This document shows, one piece after another, positions 7,988 through 12,253 of a stretch of DNA of 12,253 bases. The stretch comes from Spirochaetales bacterium (lineage in GTDB: Bacteria > Spirochaetota > Spirochaetia > SZUA-6 > DRHE01). The stretch is from the NCBI GenBank assembly GCA_016935715.1, contig JAFGQJ010000143.1, positions 1-12,253 of the forward strand, given 5' to 3'. The translations under genes were made by a program, and so were the position numbers. The notes under the pieces were generated by a model. That model did not search any database. It was given only the letters and a program-made list of their open reading frames with translations, and had not been told where the DNA came from. Position 1 is the stretch's first letter; each line of letters starts with the position of its first letter.

Positions 7988-8533
7988 GTGAAGGACGGCA
8001 AGAAACGAATCGTGGAGCGGATTGTGGAGATCGAGGCGGAGATGTTTCTCTCGGTACCTGCGGCCAGTGAGCCGGAGTGCCGCAGCCGGATCGAAGACAT
8101 GAAGCTGCACAGGCGCGGGCAGTTTGCCGGCTGGTCGGAGGAGACCTGCTCGAGCTATCTCGAAGACCTGGAGCGCGCAGAGGCCTCGGGGAAGAACCTC
8201 ATGACCCTCAAGTATGCCCGCATGGACGATCTGATTCCTCCCCTGTCCACCAACCCGGTAATAGGCCGGATCCTAGACCGATTCGTGGACTGGCAGCAGC
8301 AGGTCATCTCGCGGTATCCCAACATCATGCGCGGCGCCCGGGATCTGAACGGTTTCGCCGCCTACCTGGAGGGGGAGCTGGAGACCTACTCGGATCGGAC
8401 GCTGGAGCTGCTCTGGGCTGACGTGGAAGACTGCCGCCGGACGGGAGGAAACCTGTCGCTGGAGGTCTACCAGCTTCTTGCCGAACAGGCGGGATACGAT
8501 TCCATCGATGAGATGGAGAAAAGCCTGCAGTGA
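7988..8533 (+). CDS. DUF4125 protein, function unknown
   Basis: A 181-residue soluble, helix-rich protein. The pattern E-A-E-M-F (residues 16-20), a Cys near residue 30 followed by MKLHRRGQFAGW, then SSYLEDLERA and GKNLMTLKYARM fits DUF4125 as I remember it. It starts at a GTG with a strong ribosome site, AGGAGGGG (7977-7984), which overlaps the stop of the DUF4037 gene. As I recall, DUF4037 and DUF4125 often occur next to each other or fused, so they probably act as a pair. No catalytic motif can be named. It is the last gene of the regulator-activase operon; its stop codon lies inside a stem-loop. Confidence 0.75.
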   Translation: MKDGKKRIVERIVEIEAEMFLSVPAASEPECRSRIEDMKLHRRGQFAGWSEETCSSYLEDLERAEASGKNLMTLKYARMDDLIPPLSTNPVIGRILDRFVDWQQQVISRYPNIMRGARDLNGFAAYLEGELETYSDRTLELLWADVEDCRRTGGNLSLEVYQLLAEQAGYDSIDEMEKSLQ

Positions 8534-8566
8534 CCCGCCGCGCCGCGCAGTGGATGGGTCGCTGCG
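8526..8566 (+). other. Stem-loop at the end of the regulator-activase operon
   Basis: GCAGTGACCC (8527-8536) pairs with GGGTCGCTGC (8556-8565): 10 bp including one G-T, around a 19-base GC-rich loop. The stop codon of the DUF4125 gene is inside the left arm. No T-run follows, so it is not a standard intrinsic terminator. It could protect the mRNA 3' end or aid factor-dependent termination. Confidence 0.4.
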
Positions 8567-8576
8567 AACGCTTTCA
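8563..8576 (+). promoter_or_regulatory. Possible weak auxiliary LacI-type operator
   Basis: TGCGAACGCTTTCA keeps one perfect half (CGCTTTCA, identical to the GRE operator) but has two mismatches in the other. It lies about 149 bp, centre to centre, upstream of the strong operator at 8712-8725 and could act in looping. It also overlaps the ends of two hairpins, so it may be chance. Confidence 0.3.
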
Positions 8577-8591
8577 GCTCCTGCGGAGCTG
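8575..8591 (+). other. Small perfect hairpin
   Basis: CAGCTCC-TGC-GGAGCTG is a perfect 7-bp stem with a 3-base loop just after the preceding stem-loop. What follows is A-rich (CACACAAAAACAGG), not T-rich, so on the plus strand it is not a clear intrinsic terminator. It may stabilise the 3' end of the upstream transcript. Confidence 0.35.
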
Positions 8592-8648
8592 CGGACACAC
8601 AAAAACAGGCCATTCGAACAGAGATCGAAAGCAAATAAACAAAATTTC

Positions 8649-8664
8649 CTGTGAATTCTCACAG
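8649..8664. promoter_or_regulatory. CRP/FNR-like inverted repeat upstream of the transporter promoter
   Basis: CTGTGA-ATTC-TCACAG has perfect 6-bp arms around 4 bases. The TGTGA/TCACA arms are those of CRP-type sites, but the spacer is 4 rather than 6, as in FNR-type sites. It ends 8 bp before the -35 box and is centred near -50 from the predicted start, a usual place for an activator. No CRP/FNR gene is in the window. Confidence 0.5.
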
Positions 8665-8672
8665 AAATCGGC

Positions 8673-8700
8673 TTGACAAGTTCTCAAAAACGATTAGAAT
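8673..8700 (+). promoter_or_regulatory. Strong promoter of the ABC transporter operon
   Basis: TTGACA (8673-8678) and TAGAAT (8695-8700) are separated by 16 bp, and the surrounding DNA is much more AT-rich than the genes. The predicted start is near 8707, giving a leader of about 80 bases before the ATG at 8787. This is the best promoter in the window. Confidence 0.75.
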
Positions 8701-8711
8701 CATATTATTAT

Positions 8712-8725
8712 TGAAACCGATTTCA
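8712..8725 (+). promoter_or_regulatory. LacI-type operator for the ABC transporter operon
   Basis: TGAAACCGATTTCA has perfect TGAAA/TTTCA arms around NCGN. It starts 11 bp after the -10 box, just beyond the predicted transcription start, as at the two promoters around 4900-5060. This ties transporter expression to the LacI-family regulator at 5072. Confidence 0.78.
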
Positions 8726-8786
8726 GCGTGGAATGGGCAGCCGAGGCTCAGACACGCCGGGATCACAAAACCTTTAAGGAGGCGTT

Positions 8787-9737
8787 ATGTTGAAAAAACT
8801 CATCGTGCTCGTGCTGGTTCTACTGGTTCCCGCCGGTCTGCTGTTCGCAGGCGGCCAAGGCGAGAAAAAAGCATCGAACCTGATGGCCATCATCACCCCG
8901 GACAAGGACAATACCTTCTTCATCGCGGAGTCCGATGCCGCCAAGGCGAAGGCCGAGTCGCTGGGGTACGAGACCTGGCTGGCCGTTCACGGGGATGACC
9001 CGAACGTGGAGAGCGATCTGATCGACACCGCCATCTCCCGCAACGCAGCGGCGATCATCATCGACATCGCCAACGCGGATGCGTCGCCGAACAACCTCCG
9101 CCGGGCGACCGAAGCGGGGATTCCCGTGTTCTGCATGGACCGGGAGATCAACGTCACCGGTATCGCCAAGGCCCAGCTCATTTCGGACAACTTCCAGGGG
9201 GCGCAGCTTGGTGCGGAGTACTTCGTCAAGCTGATGGGCGAAAAGGGCAATTACGTCGAGCTGGTCGGCAAAGAGTCTGACACCAACGCGGGTGTTCGCT
9301 CGCAGGGCTTCCACTCGATCATCGATCAGTATCCGAACATGAAGATGGTGGCCCGCCAGACCGCCAACTGGAGCCAGACCGAAGCGTACTCCGTCATAGA
9401 GTCTCTTCTCCAGGCCAATCCCAAGATCAACGGCATCATCTGCGGCAACGACACCATGGCTCTGGGCTCTCAGGCTGCCATCGAGGCTGCGGGCCGCCCG
9501 GACATCATCGTCATGGGCTTCGACGGAAACGACAACGTGCTGGACTCGATGCTCCAGGGAAAGATCGACGGCACCGTCATGCAGCCCAATGCCCTGAACG
9601 CAGAGATGGCTGTAGAGCTTGCCGACAAGTACATCAAGACGGGCTCCACCGGCATGGCCCAGGAGAAGATCCTCAACGGTTGTTTCCTGATTACTCCTGA
9701 CGAAGCCGACGAGTGGAGGGGCTACAAGAAACTGTAG
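8787..9737 (+). CDS. Sugar ABC transporter substrate-binding protein (RbsB-like)
   Basis: A 316-residue periplasmic binding protein of the ribose/galactose type, which captures a sugar or polyol and delivers it to the membrane transporter. Residues 1-21 form a signal peptide (LysLys, then a Leu/Val-rich core) ending LLFAGGQ, a style common in spirochaetes. The mature protein has the two-lobe pattern: an opening strand LMAIITPDKDNTFF, DIANADA and GIPVFCMDRE in the first lobe, and GNDTMALGSQAA and VMGFDGN in the second. N217/D218 and D241 sit where such proteins usually contact ligand hydroxyls. AAGGAGG (8776-8782) lies 4 bases before the ATG. It is the first gene of the importer operon, and a hairpin downstream may raise its level over the later genes. 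The ligand cannot be read from sequence. Confidence 0.92.
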   Translation: MLKKLIVLVLVLLVPAGLLFAGGQGEKKASNLMAIITPDKDNTFFIAESDAAKAKAESLGYETWLAVHGDDPNVESDLIDTAISRNAAAIIIDIANADASPNNLRRATEAGIPVFCMDREINVTGIAKAQLISDNFQGAQLGAEYFVKLMGEKGNYVELVGKESDTNAGVRSQGFHSIIDQYPNMKMVARQTANWSQTEAYSVIESLLQANPKINGIICGNDTMALGSQAAIEAAGRPDIIVMGFDGNDNVLDSMLQGKIDGTVMQPNALNAEMAVELADKYIKTGSTGMAQEKILNGCFLITPDEADEWRGYKKL

Positions 9738-9752
9738 TCAAAACAACGATGA

Positions 9753-9777
9753 GTCGGTAGACTACAATCTATCCGAC
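9753..9777 (+). other. Stem-loop just after the binding-protein gene
   Basis: GTCGGTAGA (9753-9761) pairs with TCTATCCGAC (9768-9777), giving 9 bp with one bulged T and a 6-base loop. Copies of GACTAC (9760-9765, 9775-9780) and GTAGTC (9734-9739, spanning the stop codon) allow alternative pairings. It probably stabilises the 3' end of the binding-protein message. Confidence 0.4.
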
Positions 9778-9790
9778 TACAGAAGTGTAG

Positions 9791-9834
9791 TGGGAGTTCC
9801 GCCTCTGGAGAAGAGGCAGAGCTCCCATATTTCT
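9791..9834 (+). terminator. Strong hairpin, probable leaky terminator inside the transporter operon
   Basis: TGGGAGTTC (9791-9799) pairs with GAGCTCCCA (9819-9827) with one G-T; after a single C-A mismatch, GCCTCT (9801-9806) pairs with AGAGGC (9812-9817) around a 5-base loop. The tail TATTTCT is only partly T-rich. Such hairpins between a binding-protein gene and the rest of an ABC operon usually let more binding protein be made than membrane components. Confidence 0.55.
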
Positions 9835-9878
9835 ATCCGGAGAAGGATATTCTGCATACCGTGGGAGGCAAGATAGTG

Positions 9879-10574
9879 ATGCGCGGATCCACAAAGCACC
9901 TGTTCACGTTCGCTGCAGCTGTCGTGTGTCTCGCACTGGTTGGAGCGTGCACGGTGGTGAAGATCGAAGAGGGGGACGGCGACGGGGGCGATCAGTACGC
10001 CACGTGGACCAAGACGGGGACCGGCTTCCAGGCCAGTGAATACGTGGCGGCCGTCTGGGATGAACGGATCCTTCCGGCATACGAAGAGCAGGCGGTGGAT
10101 TACACCGAGGTTCTTTCGAGCCTCCGGGCCGATCGTCAGGGGGCGATCGAAAAGTACGGGCTTGCCCGGGAGACCGGGGAGCCGTTCTTTGTTTTCAAGG
10201 TCCGCGGCACCTGCCGGGTCGCGGAGTACGACGACAGCTCCCGCAACGGGGTCATTCGGGTGGATATGGAGCCGGCCGACGGCCAGGTGGACGCAACGCT
10301 CCAGGTGGGACCGGTCGTTCGCGGCACGGCGATCAGAGACTCGATGGAGTTCATTCGATTCACCGACGTGGGCAACCAGCTGCAGTTCGCCGCCCTGGCG
10401 AATGAGCTGAACGCCCGCATGCGGAGAGACTCGGTGGAGCATCTCGATCTTCCGACCATCGTCGGGAAGCGCATCTCCTTCCTCGGGGCCTTCAGGCTCG
10501 AAGAGACCGATTCAGTGGAACAGATCGTGGTCACACCGGTGAAAATCGATCTTCGCGAGGGCAGCGGCCAGTAG
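9879..10574 (+). CDS. DUF2291 family lipoprotein associated with ribose-type ABC transporters
   Basis: A 231-residue exported lipoprotein. The N-terminus has a basic start, a hydrophobic stretch FAAAVVCLAL and the lipobox LVGAC with C24 as the lipidated residue, followed by an acidic, glycine-rich linker. The remainder is a soluble domain with no catalytic motif that I recognise; the segment FVFKVRGTCRVAEY and the C-terminal FLGAFRL fit DUF2291 as remembered. GGGAGG (9863-9868) favours the ATG at 9879 (10-base spacing) or the GTG at 9876 (7-base spacing); the GTG at 9861 would precede the ribosome site. It sits between the binding protein and the ATPase, an arrangement I recall for DUF2291 genes in other ribose-type operons, so it is probably an accessory part of the importer. 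Its molecular role is unknown. Confidence 0.72.
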   Translation: MRGSTKHLFTFAAAVVCLALVGACTVVKIEEGDGDGGDQYATWTKTGTGFQASEYVAAVWDERILPAYEEQAVDYTEVLSSLRADRQGAIEKYGLARETGEPFFVFKVRGTCRVAEYDDSSRNGVIRVDMEPADGQVDATLQVGPVVRGTAIRDSMEFIRFTDVGNQLQFAALANELNARMRRDSVEHLDLPTIVGKRISFLGAFRLEETDSVEQIVVTPVKIDLREGSGQ

Positions 10575-10625
10575 AGAAGGCAGGGTCTCGAGGAACCGGC
10601 GGCAGTTTAGAAGCCACGGTTGTAT

Positions 10626-10647
10626 TGAGGTAACGCTGAGGTAACGC
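10626..10647 (+). repeat. 11-bp tandem duplication carrying the ATPase ribosome site
   Basis: TGAGGTAACGC occurs twice without a gap (10626-10636, 10637-10647) and ends one base before the ATPase ATG. Each copy contains GAGG, so the gene has two candidate ribosome sites; only the second is at a normal distance (7 bases from GAGG to ATG). Confidence 0.8.
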
Positions 10648-10648
10648 C

Positions 10649-12202
10649 ATGGAGGGAAACGGTTCACGCCTGGTTTTGGAGGCCAAAGGGATTACCAAGG
10701 TCTTCCCCGGTACGACGGCGCTCCAGAATGTGGATTTCAAGATCTACAGCGGCAGAATCAACGCCCTGGTCGGTGAGAACGGGGCCGGCAAATCCACTCT
10801 GATGAAGATCATCGCCGGTATCGAACGGCCCACCTCAGGAAGCATTCTTCTTTACGGCGAAGACGGGACGCCGGAAGAGGTCTCTTTCAGCTCGACGCGG
10901 GACGCCGCAAAGCGGGGAATCGGCATCGTCCACCAGGAGCTCAACCTGTTCAGCGATCTCGACGTCGCAGAGAACGTCTTCATGAACAAGGAGATCACGA
11001 GGCTCGGTTCCGTGCACATCGATCACGCCACTCAGAAACAAGAGGCGCAAAAAGTCCTCAAGAAGCTGGGCCAGGAGATCAACCCCAACTCCCTGGTACG
11101 GGACCTGCGTCTGGGGCAGCAGCAGATCGTAGAGATCGCCAAGACGATGATCGACGAGCCCAAAATCCTCATCATGGACGAGCCGACCTCCTCCCTCAGC
11201 GCCGCGGAGGTCCGGGTGCTGTTCAGGGTAATCACAGACCTCAAGGGCCACGGTGTCGCTATTGTCTATATCTCCCACCGCCTGGAGGAGATCAAGGAGA
11301 TCGGTGACTACATCACCATTCTTCGGGATGCACGGCTCGTCGACTCCCGACCGGTCGCGGACATCGAAATGGCGGACATCATACAGAAGATGGTGGGTCG
11401 CGACCCGACGAAGTTCTTTTCCGGACAGGCGCACAAGACCGGCAAGGAGCTCCTGCGGGTCCAGGACATGACCCTTCCCAGGTTCGGCGGGGGCTACACC
11501 CTGGACCACGTGTCTTTCAGCGTGCGGGAGGGGGAAGTACTCGGTATTTACGGGCTCATGGGGGCCGGCCGCACAGAGCTGCTGGAGAGCCTGCTAGGCG
11601 GAGTGGAGAAGGCGGAGGGTGAGATCTGGCTGGAGGGCAAGAGGCTGGATCATCTGGACACGAAGAGGCGAATAGAAGCGGGCTTGGTTCTTATCCCGGA
11701 GGAACGACAGCGGGAAGGGCTGTTCCTCAATCTCTCGGTGGACAAAAATCTTACCATGGCGAGCATCTCCAGCTTCACCAGGTGGTTCCATATTCTCAAG
11801 AACCTCGAGTTGAAGCGGGTGAAGGAGATCATCGAGAGGATGAGCATCCGCGTCGCATCTCCTGAAATCTCGATCAATGCTTTGAGCGGCGGCAACCAGC
11901 AGAAAGTGGTCATCGGCAAAGCCTTTCTCACCAAGCCCAAAGTCCTTTTGATGGATGAACCGACCCGCGGAATCGACGTCGGCGCCAAATCCGATGTTTT
12001 CCAGATCGTACATTCGATGGCCCAGGACGGCTTCGGCATCGTCCTGGTCTCCTCGGAGCTCGAGGAGGTTTGCTCGATGTCGGACCGGATCCTGGTGTTG
12101 TCCAAGGGAAAGCTGACGGCGCAGTTCGACCGCGCCCAGGCAAACGAGGAAAAGATCCGCAAGGCCTCTGAAGTCGGACACGGCATGACGGTACAAACGT
12201 GA
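10649..12202 (+). CDS. Sugar ABC transporter ATP-binding protein, twin-domain (RbsA/MglA type)
   Basis: A 517-residue cytoplasmic protein made of two fused ABC ATPase domains that powers a ribose-type sugar importer. Domain 1 has Walker A GENGAGKST (42-50), Q96, signature LRLGQ (153-157), Walker B ILIMDE (173-178) and H210. Domain 2 has a degenerate Walker A GLMGAGRTE (302-310, Arg for the usual Lys), a good signature LSGGN (412-416) and Walker B VLLMDE (432-437). The degenerate second Walker A is normal for this family, so only domain 1 is expected to be a full hydrolysis site. The Arg in the first signature is less usual. The start is supported by GAGG upstream and by conserved sequence from residue 8. 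The gene is flanked at both ends by short tandem duplications; the one at the 3' end includes the stop codon. Confidence 0.95.
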   Translation: MEGNGSRLVLEAKGITKVFPGTTALQNVDFKIYSGRINALVGENGAGKSTLMKIIAGIERPTSGSILLYGEDGTPEEVSFSSTRDAAKRGIGIVHQELNLFSDLDVAENVFMNKEITRLGSVHIDHATQKQEAQKVLKKLGQEINPNSLVRDLRLGQQQIVEIAKTMIDEPKILIMDEPTSSLSAAEVRVLFRVITDLKGHGVAIVYISHRLEEIKEIGDYITILRDARLVDSRPVADIEMADIIQKMVGRDPTKFFSGQAHKTGKELLRVQDMTLPRFGGGYTLDHVSFSVREGEVLGIYGLMGAGRTELLESLLGGVEKAEGEIWLEGKRLDHLDTKRRIEAGLVLIPEERQREGLFLNLSVDKNLTMASISSFTRWFHILKNLELKRVKEIIERMSIRVASPEISINALSGGNQQKVVIGKAFLTKPKVLLMDEPTRGIDVGAKSDVFQIVHSMAQDGFGIVLVSSELEEVCSMSDRILVLSKGKLTAQFDRAQANEEKIRKASEVGHGMTVQT

Positions 12203-12213
12203 CGGTACAAACG
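12186..12213 (+). repeat. 14-bp tandem duplication over the ATPase stop codon
   Basis: TGACGGTACAAACG occurs twice without a gap (12186-12199, 12200-12213). The first copy encodes the last codons (M-T-V-Q-T), and the second begins with the TGA stop. With only one copy the frame would end at the TAG at 12214-12216 after the same five residues, so the duplication leaves the protein end unchanged. Confidence 0.85.
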
Positions 12214-12236
12214 TAGTGGAGGGAGATAGAAAATCT

Positions 12237-12253
12237 ATGGCGGAGAAAACGGA
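12237..12253 (+). CDS. Start of the next transporter gene, probably the permease (3' end beyond window)
   Basis: An ATG at 12237 opens a frame reading M-A-E-K-T to the window edge, preceded by GGAGGGAG (12218-12225) at a rather long distance. Only five codons are visible, so the identity rests on context: the membrane permease normally follows the twin ATPase in ribose-type operons and is otherwise missing here. Confidence 0.5.

Noticed and set aside
6950..8110. A 386-codon antisense frame opposite the DUF4037 gene
   Set aside because: Low-complexity composition (Pro, Leu, Val, Gln) and no family resemblance, while the plus strand encodes conserved proteins with coupled starts.
8526..8591. 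The two hairpins after the DUF4125 gene as an intrinsic terminator
   Set aside because: Neither is followed by a T-run on the plus strand, so they are reported only as stem-loops.
10653..10665. GGGAAACGGTTCAC as a further LacI-type operator at the start of the ATPase gene
   Set aside because: Only the centre and a few arm bases match, and no promoter precedes it.

Overview
The window is GC-rich bacterial DNA, most likely from an anaerobic spirochaete. The main clue is the sugar-binding protein at 8787-9737, whose signal peptide ends in LLFAGGQGEKK, a style common in Spirochaetia binding proteins. The oxygen-sensitive glycyl radical enzyme points to an anaerobic lifestyle. The taxon is an inference. 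No RNA genes, CRISPR arrays, insertion sequences or microcompartment shell genes are visible.

Layout. (1) 1-2421, plus strand: the C-terminal half of a split transketolase (its start lies off the left edge) directly abuts an FGGY-family kinase of the glycerol kinase type. A GC-rich hairpin with a T-rich tail ends this unit. (2) 2467-4884, minus strand: an 805-residue glycyl radical enzyme (GRE). (3) 4885-5071: a divergent promoter region with one promoter and one LacI-type operator for each direction. (4) 5072-8533, plus strand: a LacI-family regulator, the radical-SAM GRE activase, a DUF4037 protein and a DUF4125 protein, spaced as one operon. (5) 8534-8786: a regulatory region with a strong promoter, a LacI-type operator and a separate CRP/FNR-like inverted repeat. 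(6) 8787-12253, plus strand: a ribose-type ABC importer comprising a binding protein, a DUF2291 lipoprotein, a twin-domain ATPase and the first codons of the next gene, probably the permease.

How the genes may work together. The importer probably brings in a sugar or polyol. The kinase and the transketolase would handle phosphorylated intermediates, and the GRE, switched on by its activase, would perform a radical C-O, C-S or C-C cleavage or a dehydration. The LacI-family protein probably controls the system: three promoters carry a TGAAA-NCGN-TTTC(A/G) operator 8-11 bp downstream of the -10 box. The GRE keeps the catalytic Cys and Gly, but by a from-memory comparison lacks several residues typical of diol dehydratases. 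The substrate therefore cannot be read from the sequence and may be new.

Most interesting points: a GRE with an unusual active site in a sugar or polyol transport and kinase context, the DUF4037-DUF4125 pair placed directly after the activase, the self-consistent local LacI regulon, the CRP/FNR-like palindrome at the transporter promoter, and two short tandem duplications at the two ends of the ATPase gene.
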